A DNA stretch of 64,000 bases, from IMG/VR virus record IMGVR_UViG_3300046660_000488, positions 62,001 through 126,000 of that record. One strand, 5' to 3'. Made by a program: the position numbers and the translations under genes. This document shows, piece by piece, positions 48,628 through 56,629 of this stretch (within the stretch, counting starts at the first letter, position 1; each line of letters starts with the position of its first letter). The notes below the pieces were generated by a model. It did no database searches, had not been told where the DNA came from, and saw only the letters and a program-made list of their open reading frames with translations. Origin of the DNA: a virus.

Positions 48628-48665
48628 GAGCCGCCACTATATAGCGACGGCTCGTCTTTCGTCAA
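48628..48665 (-). promoter_or_regulatory. Promoter overlapping an imperfect inverted repeat
   Basis: TTGACG (48660-48665), 16 bases, TATATA (48638-48643) on the minus strand. The -10 is the centre of GAGCCG...CGGCTC (48628-48653), a 26-base near-palindrome that could serve as operator or as a terminator for the upstream gene. Confidence 0.6.
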
Positions 48666-49153
48666 CCAGATTGTGGCCGATGTTTCGCAAGTAGAGTGGC
48701 GAGCAGAGCCCGTTCTGCCTCGTCTTGCTTCACTTGTCGCGCCGCAGCAGCTTCCGCCGATTTCCTCGCGGCTTCCTGAGCAGCCGCTTCGACGGCCGCC
48801 AGATGCTTGATCCACGTCTCCGACGACGTCAGTTTGTTTTCGTCGAAGTAGGTGGTCGCGATGGTGATGCTGATGCCGTCGAAGCCGACCGAATCGTGGT
48901 CGTCCCATTGGCCCTTGCCCGGCATTTCGTTCCGGACCTTGTAGGCGGCCATGCGCTCGTACAGTTCGTCGAGGCTGTTGGCCGTCAGGACTTCGGTCTC
49001 CGAGCCCGTCTCGCGCAGGTAGTTGTCGCGGTTGTTGCGATACTGGGTCGTCGTCGCGTTGACGTTGAACTGGACGGCCGGGGCGCCGTCGTAATCGTCT
49101 TCGTGATAGTCGAGCCCAACGATGTCGAGCTTTTCCACGGTGATGGTGTCCAT
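48662..49153 (-). CDS. Hypothetical protein with coiled-coil end (163 aa)
   Basis: ATG 49153 (MDTITVEKLDIVG) follows AGGAGAT. The first 100 residues look alpha/beta (SVGFDGISITIATTYFDENK); the end is an Ala/Glu/Lys-rich helix. Function unknown. Confidence 0.6.
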   Translation of the reverse strand: MDTITVEKLDIVGLDYHEDDYDGAPAVQFNVNATTTQYRNNRDNYLRETGSETEVLTANSLDELYERMAAYKVRNEMPGKGQWDDHDSVGFDGISITIATTYFDENKLTSSETWIKHLAAVEAAAQEAARKSAEAAAARQVKQDEAERALLATLLAKHRPQSG

Positions 49154-49211
49154 CGCCGATCTCCTGTGATTTGGGGAAAGGACCGGCGCGGGTCTCCCCG
49201 CGCCGGTATCG

Positions 49212-49775
49212 TTAGGCCGCCTCTTGCACGGCCCGCACGGCGGCGGGCGTGATGAAGGCGTGGCCGCCCGCTTCGATCCGCAGATCGGCTCGACGGATAC
49301 GCAGAAGTCCTCGGGTCGAGCCCTCGTCCTTCTCCATGGTCTCAAAACCCTGCGTGCTCTCGAAATGAGAGACGTAATAGGTCTTGCCGCCGGTCTTCAA
49401 CGTCCACTTGGGCAAGAAGGGAAACTCGATGGAGCCCTTGTTGAAGTGGAAGTCGATGAACCGGCAGTTCGTCGCCGTCAGCGGGAACAGGGCTTCCTGT
49501 TCCGCCAGCGCCTTGTGCATGCCAAGGATACGATCCCGGCGCGCCTCGGCGTCTTTGATCATCGCGAGCATCTTTCGCGCCATGGCCTGCTGAGAGGCCA
49601 GTTCACGGTGGAGACTCGGGGCAGAGTCGTGCTTCAGCCGAGCGGCGTTCTTGGCCTTGCGCTTGGCGACGGTGATTTCCGCCGACAGTCGCTTGTAGAC
49701 CACACGCCATTGGGCTCGCCACGCAAGGTAGCTTTCCCGGTCGGTGAAGGTGGGGAACATCGCATAAGCGCTCAT
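49212..49775 (-). CDS. LAWRA-family hypothetical protein (187 aa)
   Basis: The N-terminus has FTDRESYLAWRAQWRVVYKRLSAEI, closely matched by the neighbouring gene at 49790 (FTNRESFLAWRAEWR), so the two are paralogues. This copy has an extra C-terminal domain with RFIDFHFNKG and YYVSHFESTQGFE. Function unknown; similar short proteins occur in other phages. Confidence 0.65.
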   Translation of the reverse strand: MSAYAMFPTFTDRESYLAWRAQWRVVYKRLSAEITVAKRKAKNAARLKHDSAPSLHRELASQQAMARKMLAMIKDAEARRDRILGMHKALAEQEALFPLTATNCRFIDFHFNKGSIEFPFLPKWTLKTGGKTYYVSHFESTQGFETMEKDEGSTRGLLRIRRADLRIEAGGHAFITPAAVRAVQEAA

Positions 49776-49789
49776 GATGTCAGCCTCCC

Positions 49790-50068
49790 TTAAGCGGCTT
49801 GAGTTTCGCGGGCGGCCAGTTGAGCGTTCTTCTGCTCAGTGGCTTCCTTACGAAGCTCCATCATTTCGCGCGCCTCGGATTTCAAGGTGCGGATGTTGTT
49901 CTGAAGGCGAGCCGCAGCGTCGAGCTTGTTGGCGCGGAACGCCTCTTTGCACGACATCTTGCTTCGACGGAGGTTGGCCGACAGTTCGGCGTACTCCTCA
50001 CGCCATTCGGCGCGCCAAGCAAGGAAGGATTCGCGGTTGGTGAAGGAAAGGGTTTGCAGGTTGGTCAT
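49790..50068 (-). CDS. LAWRA-family hypothetical protein (92 aa)
   Basis: A shorter paralogue of the gene at 49212: FTNRESFLAWRAEWREEYAELSANLRRSK followed by a long charged helix. Good AGAAT/GGAG-like spacing upstream. Function unknown. Confidence 0.65.
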   Translation of the reverse strand: MTNLQTLSFTNRESFLAWRAEWREEYAELSANLRRSKMSCKEAFRANKLDAAARLQNNIRTLKSEAREMMELRKEATEQKNAQLAARETQAA

Positions 50069-50125
50069 GTGAATTCTCCGTATCAGGGGGATTGGATCGT
50101 TATGGGAAGAAGAAGCTGGTGGCAG

Positions 50126-50362
50126 TCAGACCTTCAGGTCGTCGTACCAGCGAAGTTTGAAGTGGACTGCGTCCCGCACGTCGCGGAAGTAGTACACCTC
50201 ATAGCCGGGGCTGAAGAAGAACTGGTCGCGAAGGAATTCCTCGCACCATTCAGTTACTTCAGAGACGGGCGGAGCCGTCTTTGGCGGCAAGTATCGCCGG
50301 GGTCCTAGTCGGACCCGTTCCAACTTCCCCCACAGCGTCTTCATGCGTCGCATGAAATCCAC
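50126..50362 (-). CDS. FKLxW-family small protein (78 aa)
   Basis: The product ends FRDVRDAVHFKLRWYDDLKV, matching the shared motif. The N-terminus is basic (MRRMKTLWGKLERVRLGPRR); ATG 50353 or 50344 are alternative starts. Function unknown. Confidence 0.55.
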   Translation of the reverse strand: MDFMRRMKTLWGKLERVRLGPRRYLPPKTAPPVSEVTEWCEEFLRDQFFFSPGYEVYYFRDVRDAVHFKLRWYDDLKV

Positions 50363-50406
50363 GTGCCGGGAGAACTCAGGAGGTTGGGAAATCTACTTCA
50401 TGGTCG

Positions 50407-50784
50407 TTATCTCCATCGCAGTTTGAACATGATTGCATCTACCTCACTCGCGAAAGTAACCGCGACCTTGGTGGAGCAGTCGGATGCGAAACCAACTCGT
50501 TTGAAGTGGTCTCGACAATTGGAGGATAGCCACTTTTCCATTCGTGTCAAGTCCCTCCAATCAAAATCGGTGCACTTTACGATGCACCAGCCCTTTGGCA
50601 TCTTCGCGAGGATGGCCTGATAGCCGGGTTCGTCTTCCCAGCGATCCTCTCCAAGCATACCGTACCCATACTCTCCTTCTGCCCAAGGATCGTCTTCCGG
50701 AAGCTCGTAGTCTTCGTCGGTCAGGTTGCTTTCATCGAACTCGGCATCGAAGCCGTCTTGCTTGTTTTTGTTATTGATTTCCAT
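50407..50784 (-). CDS. FKLxW-family protein with acidic N-terminus (125 aa)
   Basis: ATG 50784 (MEINNKNKQDG) opens an acidic region (EFDESNLTDEDYELPEDDPW); the C-terminus is VTFASEVDAIMFKLRWR, a clear member of the small-protein family. Function unknown. Confidence 0.6.
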   Translation of the reverse strand: MEINNKNKQDGFDAEFDESNLTDEDYELPEDDPWAEGEYGYGMLGEDRWEDEPGYQAILAKMPKGWCIVKCTDFDWRDLTRMEKWLSSNCRDHFKRVGFASDCSTKVAVTFASEVDAIMFKLRWR

Positions 50785-50851
50785 TTGAATACGCACGAAA
50801 AAAGGCCCACTCACGCGGATCGCGAGCAGGCGGAGTTGAAAAATAGGCATG

Positions 50852-50897
50852 AAAAAGCCCGCAACGAAAGCGCGCAAAAGAGCACGCTCCGGCGGGC
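50852..50897 (-). terminator. Intrinsic terminator, minus strand
   Basis: GCCCGC and GCGGGC close a larger stem-loop, followed on the minus strand by TTTTT. It lies about 50 bases after a late box at 50950, with only a four-codon frame between them. Confidence 0.65.
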
Positions 50898-50949
50898 GGG
50901 GCGACAGTCAGATCAGAAGAAGGGTGGACCTAACGGTAGGGCATGAACC

Positions 50950-50957
50950 TATTTAGA
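50950..50957 (-). promoter_or_regulatory. T4-type late promoter with no gene before the terminator
   Basis: TCTAAATA, five bases, ATG on the minus strand, the same layout as the leaderless effector genes, but the frame stops after four codons (MPYR). The transcript would end at the terminator 50852, making an RNA of about 95 nt. Confidence 0.5.
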
Positions 50958-50983
50958 CCGACGATAAATCGTCTGTCAATTTC

Positions 50984-51349
50984 CTACTTGTTTCGCCAGT
51001 GAGGTTTCTCGCCGCGATCCTCGGCGTCCATCGCGGCCTGCATGCGGCGATTGTATTTCATCTGGTGGGGATCGTCCTCACCCTTCGGGCTCTCGGCGTC
51101 GTAATAGCGTCCGTTGAACTGGACGATGGAATGGCCGGGGAACATGCCCTCGATCTTGGTAGTCGAGAGAATTTCGGCGCCCGGCCCCAGAGCCTTTGCC
51201 AGCTTGTGGGCGAAACCCCAGCACCAGCCGTTGTTGATCGCCCAAGGCGACATCTGGAAGCCCGCGCGGATGCGGAGGATGGCTTCCTCGACCGGGTCGG
51301 TGACCATTTTCTCTTCAAGAATGTCGTAGAGGTGCATCAACTCGCGCAT
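50984..51349 (-). CDS. Cysteine-protease-like protein with N-terminal capsid tag (121 aa)
   Basis: Starts MRELMHLYDILEE at ATG 51349, exactly 5 bases after a late box. NGWCWGFAHKL supplies Cys43, PGHSIVQF His73 and GRYYDAESP Asp84, a Cys-His-Asp order seen in papain/NlpC-like small phage proteins. The tag contains ILE at residues 10-12, a possible capsid-protease cleavage point. It could act as an injected protease or amidase; the substrate is unknown. Confidence 0.65.
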   Translation of the reverse strand: MRELMHLYDILEEKMVTDPVEEAILRIRAGFQMSPWAINNGWCWGFAHKLAKALGPGAEILSTTKIEGMFPGHSIVQFNGRYYDAESPKGEDDPHQMKYNRRMQAAMDAEDRGEKPHWRNK

Positions 51350-51354
51350 GCACA

Positions 51355-51362
51355 TATTTAGG
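51355..51362 (-). promoter_or_regulatory. T4-type late promoter giving a leaderless mRNA
   Basis: CCTAAATA, five bases, ATG on the minus strand; +1 is predicted at the A of ATG 51349. Confidence 0.65.
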
Positions 51363-51367
51363 GCGAT

Positions 51368-51413
51368 GGCTTACACGTAAGCCATACTCGCTATTATGAC
51401 TTACGTGTAAGTC
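51368..51413. repeat. Two near-palindromes, CTTAC..GTAAG cores, 30 bp apart
   Basis: GGCTTACACGTAAGCC (51368-51383) and GACTTACGTGTAAGTC (51398-51413) share the core CTTAC(AC/GT)GTAAG and are spaced 30 bp from start to start, about three helical turns. They lie upstream of the protease-like gene and look like a two-site operator. Confidence 0.6.
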
Positions 51414-51864
51414 ACTCGGCAGCGTCGTACTCGAAAAGGTCCGCCATCCGGATGATCGCCATGTCCTTCAGGAACTGGTCGCGGTCGCCGAACCACTCAG
51501 ACGAAGCGCTACGGAAGAATCCCAAGCGGGCTCCGAGCACACGTTGATTGAACGTGTGCTGATCACCGGTGACGGCCACGCTGGTGGGCAAGGTCGAGAG
51601 GGAGAAATTATGGAAGACGATGCCCCAAGCATTGTCGATCCGGCGGATGATGGTGTGCTCGCGCTCACCGGCGCCAATGATCTTGGGCTTGATCGTGTGT
51701 AGGACCAGTTTCTGGCCGAACATGTCGTACTGGGTGTTGGTCCCGCGCCAGCGCCCGCCGTGCCGCACGTGGCGGAGCAGGTTCCACTGATACTCGCGCG
51801 TCATGCTCTCCGGAAGTGGCTTGGCGTCTTTCGACAGCTTCCGGAATTGCTCGTGCGTCATCAT
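51412..51864 (-). CDS. Hypothetical protein (150 aa)
   Basis: Begins MMTHEQFRKLSKDAKPLPES. The centre (FGQKLVLHTIKPKIIGAGEREHTIIRRIDNAWGIVFHN) has a strand-rich pattern. The stop overlaps one of the palindromes. Function unknown. Confidence 0.6.
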   Translation of the reverse strand: MMTHEQFRKLSKDAKPLPESMTREYQWNLLRHVRHGGRWRGTNTQYDMFGQKLVLHTIKPKIIGAGEREHTIIRRIDNAWGIVFHNFSLSTLPTSVAVTGDQHTFNQRVLGARLGFFRSASSEWFGDRDQFLKDMAIIRMADLFEYDAAE

Positions 51865-51868
51865 GGGA

Positions 51869-52261
51869 TCAGCCCACGATCATGTAGAACGATCCACCAT
51901 CCCTGACGTGGTGTCGGGCGATCATGGCGCGCAGTGGGACCGGGATGTCGCGGCCGTCCGGGTTATGGACGATCAGCAACCGGTTCATGACGCGGTTGCG
52001 TTCGAGGAACCGTACGGTCTGGGCGATGGGTTGGTCGATCAGCGTGTCGGCCATCATGACGTCGGAGCCGATGCCGTGGTCAGCCAGATTGCTGCGAAGC
52101 TCGGCCATGTTGATCGGCCGAATCTGGACGACAAACAGCCCATCGCGACCACCCGCCCGGTATTTTCCGGCCAGTTGGCTGGCGACCTCTGCGGCGTGAT
52201 CGGCTTCGTACAAAGCAGCCTCGTTGAACTGTGAGCCTTTCCTTTGTCGGAAAGCCGCCAT
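51869..52261 (-). CDS. Hypothetical protein (130 aa)
   Basis: The frame is open to 52339, but a phage -35 motif sits at 52265-52270, so I start at ATG 52261 (MAAFRQRKGSQF); the true start may be further in. The product has alternating strands and helices (DGLFVVQIRPINMAELRSNLADHGI, NRLLIVHNPDGRDIPV). Function unknown. Confidence 0.5.
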   Translation of the reverse strand: MAAFRQRKGSQFNEAALYEADHAAEVASQLAGKYRAGGRDGLFVVQIRPINMAELRSNLADHGIGSDVMMADTLIDQPIAQTVRFLERNRVMNRLLIVHNPDGRDIPVPLRAMIARHHVRDGGSFYMIVG

Positions 52262-52301
52262 TTCGTCAACGAGAATATTGCGAACATTATTAACGGTGGG
52301 G

Positions 52302-52310
52302 TAATAAATA
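52302..52310 (+). promoter_or_regulatory. T4-type late promoter for the VWA gene
   Basis: TAATAAATA on the plus strand, about 88 bases before ATG 52399. The leader contains two copies of GGCAGAAGTCC (about 52347 and 52370). Confidence 0.55.
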
Positions 52311-52398
52311 AGAGTGGCTACGGAATTAGCCGTAGTCACATCGTAGGCAGAAGTCCCCGCAAGTTGGCGAGGCAGAAGTCCTACAAGGAGAATAGAAT

Positions 52399-53061
52399 AT
52401 GGCTCGCAGAAAGCCTGCGCGCGGACCTGTGTCCGTGCAGCAAACGGAGTATACGCCTACTGTCGTGGAATTTATCCTCGACGAGACCGGCTCCATGACG
52501 AAGCATAAGACCGCAACGGTCAACGGCTTCAACGATTTCCTAAATGAACAGAAAGCACAGCAAGGCACTTGCCTGCTGACCCTGACCAAGTTCCACACCG
52601 GAATTGGCCAGACGTCGCCGTACGTCGATCTCGACATCGGCATGGTCCCAAGCATGAAGTACGACTGGTTTGTTCCGGGCGACTCAACTAATCTTCGGGA
52701 CACTGTCGGCCAGCGATTGGCTGCTCTTCGTGAGCGGCTTTCGACGTGGTCGGTCAAACCGAAGGTTCTCTTCGTGATCATGACCGATGGTGGCGACAAT
52801 GCCAGCAGACAATACAGCGTCAAAGACCTGAACCTCGCGATCACGCAAGCGATCCAAGAAGATGGTCACAACTTTATGTTCCTCGGAGCAGACCAAGACG
52901 CTACGGCGGTCGGCCTGTCCTTTGGTATCCCCGCCGGGAACATCAAGTCCTTCAGCAGTTCAGAGTTCCGCGAGACCATGCAAACGGTCTCCGCAGCAAC
53001 GTCTGCTTTCCGTGCTTCGTCGTCTTACACCGACGCCGATCTGTTCAAGACCGCAATCTAA
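52399..53061 (+). CDS. VWA-domain protein (220 aa)
   Basis: FILDETGSM at residues 25-33 is a MIDAS motif (DxTxS), and FVIMTDGGDNAS is the later metal-site strand. The C-terminal third is Ser/Thr-rich. AAGGAG precedes the ATG. VWA proteins bind partners through a metal ion; in phages some are virion or chaperone-linked. A second VWA protein is at 16917. Confidence 0.85.
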   Translation: MARRKPARGPVSVQQTEYTPTVVEFILDETGSMTKHKTATVNGFNDFLNEQKAQQGTCLLTLTKFHTGIGQTSPYVDLDIGMVPSMKYDWFVPGDSTNLRDTVGQRLAALRERLSTWSVKPKVLFVIMTDGGDNASRQYSVKDLNLAITQAIQEDGHNFMFLGADQDATAVGLSFGIPAGNIKSFSSSEFRETMQTVSAATSAFRASSSYTDADLFKTAI

Positions 53062-53073
53062 GGCTATACTCAA

Positions 53074-54015
53074 ATGTTGCAGAACCAATACGAAATCCGG
53101 GTGCTGGTCAAAGGCCGCCCCATCGCTGAATACTACCACAACGGCCAGACCTTCATTGAAGGCCGTGACGGCTCCAACTTCGAAATCCAGTTCCGGAACC
53201 TGACCAACCAGCGTGTGGAAGCACTGGTCGCGGTCGATGGTCGTTCGGTAGTGGATGGCGACGAAGCCAGCCCCGAAAGCCGTGGCTTCGTGGTCGCCGC
53301 GCACGAGACCATCGTGATCCCCGGCTGGAAGCTTGACGCTGAACAAGCCGCCGCCTTCCTGTTCGCGGGGAAGCAGCAAAGCTACTCGGCCGCGATGTCA
53401 GGCGGCAAGTCGCACAACACCGGCGTCCTCGGCGTCATGGTGTTCAAGGAGAAGGTCGCACGGACGGCGTTCACCGGCGGTGGCATCATGCGCTCGCGGT
53501 TCGCCTCTCCGGGCGTGTCTCCGCAGATCACCGACTATTCCTACTACGGTGACCCGATCCGTCCTACCTACGGCGCGGCAGGCCATCTGGGTGGCGTCGG
53601 CATGAGCCGTTCGGCGTCTTCGTCGCGCACGAAGGGCATTCCGACGACGCTGGAGAACACCTTCGCTGGCGCGAAGCTGTCGGCTGACACGGCCTACACG
53701 TCGTCCACCATGGACTGGATGGACATGGAGCAAACCCGTAGCATGGCTTCGGTCCAGCCGCAGAACGCCGTCGAGCAGACTCTGGGCACTGGCTTTGGCC
53801 AAGCTCAGGATTTCAAGACGCAGGAGATCGAGTTCAATCGTGGCGATCTCGCGTCGCAGATGGTCCTCTACTACGACGACGCCCGTGGCCTGCGCGCCCG
53901 TGGCATCGAACTGAGCCGTAAGAAGGCGGTTCGCGTGCAGACCACCCAACCGGACGCTTTCCCCGGTTTCAAGAAGCAGACGGGATGCAAGCCGCCTCCC
54001 GGCTGGCAGGGCTAA
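53074..54015 (+). CDS. Conserved hypothetical protein, possible virion protein (313 aa)
   Basis: The N-terminal half has EIRVLVKGRPIAEYYHNGQTFIEGR, FEIQFRNLTNQRVEALVAVDGRSVVDG and HETIVIPGWKLD, a pattern I know from uncharacterised bacterial and phage proteins. The middle is Ser/Gly-rich and the end basic. It follows the VWA gene in the same operon. Function unknown. Confidence 0.7.
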   Translation: MLQNQYEIRVLVKGRPIAEYYHNGQTFIEGRDGSNFEIQFRNLTNQRVEALVAVDGRSVVDGDEASPESRGFVVAAHETIVIPGWKLDAEQAAAFLFAGKQQSYSAAMSGGKSHNTGVLGVMVFKEKVARTAFTGGGIMRSRFASPGVSPQITDYSYYGDPIRPTYGAAGHLGGVGMSRSASSSRTKGIPTTLENTFAGAKLSADTAYTSSTMDWMDMEQTRSMASVQPQNAVEQTLGTGFGQAQDFKTQEIEFNRGDLASQMVLYYDDARGLRARGIELSRKKAVRVQTTQPDAFPGFKKQTGCKPPPGWQG

Positions 54016-54080
54016 TTACGCCGGACCGGCTCGGAGCAATCCGGGTCGGTCCACCCTTCCATTTCCAGCGGATTCCGCCC

Positions 54081-54890
54081 GTGTCCCTCAATTCGCATTT
54101 CCTCGACCTCGACTATCTGAAATCCACCGGTGCTACCCCCGCCTATTTCGGCCTTGGGTTCATCCAACTGAAGATCGACGAACACCGCCGCATCCATTTC
54201 TGGATCGACAAGGGCATCGTCGGCTCCGAAGAGACCCACGACCATCGCTATCCGTTCTACTCGGAAGTCCTGAAGGGCTACATCGAGAATTACGACTTCA
54301 CGTTCATCCCCAACGTGAACGGCGAGTTCGAAATGGTCTCCGTCTCTTGCGACCCTGAAAACCCAGCGCCGCAGCACGGCCGCAAGGCTGGCCACATGGA
54401 GCAGACCGGCTACCAAGCGCTGTCGGCCGGTTCCGGCTACAACATCCAAGCGGGCCGTTTCCACCAGAGCTACGCCGATCCCGGCACGGTCACCCTGCTG
54501 ACACGTGGCGAAACGCGGTTCAAGTACGCCAATGTCATCCGTGGTCGGAATGACAAGGCCATCTGTGCGTTCTCGAAGACGCTCAGCGTCGAGGAATGCT
54601 GGGAGAAGATCGCCGAAATTCTCAACCCCGCGCCCAAGGGCAAGCCCGGCTACCATCTGGCCGAAATTCCCAAGGGGGAAGTGGGCGAGGTCTCGAAGAT
54701 CGTCGAGGAAGCCCTTGAGCTTCAGGATTTCGATCAGCAGCGGACTGCGGTCGGCGGCCTCGTGGAACTGTCCGATCTCGTCGGCGCCATCGAAGCCTAT
54801 CTGGCCAAGCACCATCCGTCGATTGGCCTGAGCGACCTGAAGACCTTCGCCGACATCACCAAGCGGGTATTCGAAAATGGACACCGTTGA
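54081..54890 (+). CDS. Cupin-like and MazG-like fusion protein (269 aa)
   Basis: The first 150 residues have HFWIDKGIVGSEETHDHRYPFYSEVL and GYNIQAGRFHQSY, a cupin-type barrel with clustered His. The last 90 have GEVGEVSKIVEEALEL and GGLVELSDLVGAIEAYL, the ExxE/ExxD helices of a MazG-like pyrophosphohydrolase. I use GTG 54081; ATG 53985 would add a 32-residue basic lead and overlap the gene before. It is the third MazG-like protein here. Confidence 0.75.
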   Translation: MSLNSHFLDLDYLKSTGATPAYFGLGFIQLKIDEHRRIHFWIDKGIVGSEETHDHRYPFYSEVLKGYIENYDFTFIPNVNGEFEMVSVSCDPENPAPQHGRKAGHMEQTGYQALSAGSGYNIQAGRFHQSYADPGTVTLLTRGETRFKYANVIRGRNDKAICAFSKTLSVEECWEKIAEILNPAPKGKPGYHLAEIPKGEVGEVSKIVEEALELQDFDQQRTAVGGLVELSDLVGAIEAYLAKHHPSIGLSDLKTFADITKRVFENGHR

Positions 54891-55473
54891 AAGCTGGGAG
54901 CGCCTGACAAAGACGCTTCGCCATTTCTCCAACACCGGGTTCGCTTACAAAGACGCGCCGTGGATGGTCCCTTACGAGTTCAACATGGCGACCTGTCCGG
55001 ATGAATTGTTTCTCGTCGAATCGCAGGTCGGCTACCACGTTGGCTCGGCAGAGCAAAGCTTCATCTGCCTTGACCACAATGGGTGGCTTGAGAAGGGTAA
55101 ATATTGCGCGCTTACGCCATGTTTCCGCAATGAATTTGTTCTGGATGAGCTTCATCAGCAAGGTTTCATGAAGGTGGAGCTATATCAGACGGATGATGTC
55201 ACCGACGAAGCACTGCTGTATTTGGCCCGCGCCTGCCGATGGCATTATGTCGCATTGGCAGAGGCTGCGCTTGGTGGCACAAATACGACCCAAGAGTGCA
55301 TTAACCTTTTGGAAACCTCTGAAGGCTTCGATATAGAGTGGAATGGGATCGAGCTTGGCTCGTACGGTCGTCGCTCATGGCGCGGACTGACGTGGCTATA
55401 CGGTACTGCACTTGCAGAACCGAGGTTTTCCAAGGCTTTACGACGGAATCTTGAAACGGTTAAAAACGTATAA
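54877..55473 (+). CDS. Class II aminoacyl-tRNA synthetase-like protein (198 aa)
   Basis: LTPCFRNEFVLDELHQQGFMKVELYQ resembles motif 2 of class II synthetases (FRxE...H..F.K.E), and GIELGSYGRR followed by YGTALAEPRFSKAL resembles the pre-motif 3 and motif 3 region. There is no anticodon-binding domain. Which amino acid, if any, it activates is not clear; a SerRS-like ancestry is possible. The second half of the gene is visibly richer in A+T than its neighbours, which suggests recent acquisition. Confidence 0.65.
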   Translation: MDTVESWERLTKTLRHFSNTGFAYKDAPWMVPYEFNMATCPDELFLVESQVGYHVGSAEQSFICLDHNGWLEKGKYCALTPCFRNEFVLDELHQQGFMKVELYQTDDVTDEALLYLARACRWHYVALAEAALGGTNTTQECINLLETSEGFDIEWNGIELGSYGRRSWRGLTWLYGTALAEPRFSKALRRNLETVKNV

Positions 55474-55627
55474 TATCCGCCCAAATCGAGCTTGACGGGT
55501 TGTCGCACCCATGGCTAAGGTTGCGACATATTGTCGGTGGGAAACCAATCTCGAAAGAGAGTGGTTGACAATTTTGCACAGGAATAGCACCTTCGCCTAA
55601 CGAGCCTACAGGCTCGGGAGGTTACTC

Positions 55628-56080
55628 TTGTTTATGGAAAATTCGTCGTTCACCCTCAGCGAGGTTGAAGCACCGTGCGTCAACGACATGGCGATCATGT
55701 CGTTCAACGCTTCGATGACGGCAGACAAGTTCTCGCTTACATCGTTGAAGGCGACAGAGATTTTGTCTCTGCACTCACGCCGCAAGAGCGACAAGTCTGA
55801 AGACCTATCGGACCTCCTGCACTCGAAGATCGACGGATTGCTCGGCTTCATGCTGACGACATTCAGGCCCACCGCGTCGTTCGATTCAGTCACGGACGCG
55901 ATGGACAAGCCGATAACTGCGAACGGTCTGAACCCGTTCGATCTGGCGGCCATCGACGAGGGCGCCATTCCGGTGGCCATCGTCCGGACCTTGGCGAAAT
56001 GCCGGGTTGATTTCGACCATCACAAGCTTCGCAACTGGTCACCATTCGCGACCAGATACGCCGCTCAGCTACTCGCTTAG
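55628..56080 (+). CDS. Hypothetical protein (150 aa)
   Basis: TTG 55628 fits the GGGAGG six bases upstream; ATG 55634 is an alternative. The product is helical with Ser/Asp-rich stretches (SRRKSDKSEDLSDLLHSK). The 150-base gap before it has two TTGAC-type hexamers and a GAGCC/GGCTC hairpin. Function unknown. Confidence 0.55.
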   Translation: MFMENSSFTLSEVEAPCVNDMAIMSFNASMTADKFSLTSLKATEILSLHSRRKSDKSEDLSDLLHSKIDGLLGFMLTTFRPTASFDSVTDAMDKPITANGLNPFDLAAIDEGAIPVAIVRTLAKCRVDFDHHKLRNWSPFATRYAAQLLA

Positions 56081-56491
56081 CTGAGACATCCGCCAGTCGA
56101 TGTACTCGCCTCGATCCGCCCAGCGGGCTGGATCGGTCTTGTACGTATCGCGTAGGGCGGGCTCCAACGCATCAAGCTGCTCCAGACTGAAACGCTCGAC
56201 GACCGGTTGGTTCGGGTCGCGCATGATCCTGACGATCATGTGCGCGGCTGCGCGATACGCTTCCTGCGTATGCGGGCGTTGCTCGTTGTACTCGCCCTCG
56301 TCCTTGCCGGTGTTCTTGGCCGGAAGCTCGTCGAAATAGTAGGCCCCCATCTGGAAGCCGAACAGGTACTCGTAGATGTCGCCCGCGATATAGTCCTCTT
56401 GGACGTCAGGCGGCGAGGCGCGAAAATGCTCCTTCCAGAACACCCCGCGCAGCTTGGCGGCGTCGAATGCGCTATCAAGTTCATCTGACAT
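56069..56491 (-). CDS. Hypothetical protein (140 aa)
   Basis: Convergent with the gene at 55628. The product has an aromatic central part (YEYLFGFQMGAYYFDELPA) and an Asp/Arg-rich end (WADRGEYIDWRMSQLSE). Function unknown. Confidence 0.6.
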   Translation of the reverse strand: MSDELDSAFDAAKLRGVFWKEHFRASPPDVQEDYIAGDIYEYLFGFQMGAYYFDELPAKNTGKDEGEYNEQRPHTQEAYRAAAHMIVRIMRDPNQPVVERFSLEQLDALEPALRDTYKTDPARWADRGEYIDWRMSQLSE

Positions 56492-56572
56492 TTTCGTACA
56501 CCACCTGTTGACAGGCCAAACTCAGGCGCGTATCAGCCGCGTCCTGTCTCAACGATCTCAGGGAGGTCACAC

Positions 56573-56629
56573 ATGATGAGCGCTCCCGTATCGTGGATTT
56601 GCTCGGCCGCAGCGATATCGCTCGGCTAA
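56573..56629 (+). CDS. Candidate small peptide (18 aa)
   Basis: A sigma70-like promoter (TTGACA, 17 bases, TATCAG, starting near 56508) and GGGAGG six bases before ATG 56573 lead into MMSAPVSWICSAAAISLG. The end of the frame forms a strong hairpin (GCCG/CGGC around AGCGATATCGCT). The good signals suggest it is made; it could be a small membrane peptide or a leader. No downstream gene on this strand for 300 bases. Confidence 0.4.
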   Translation: MMSAPVSWICSAAAISLG

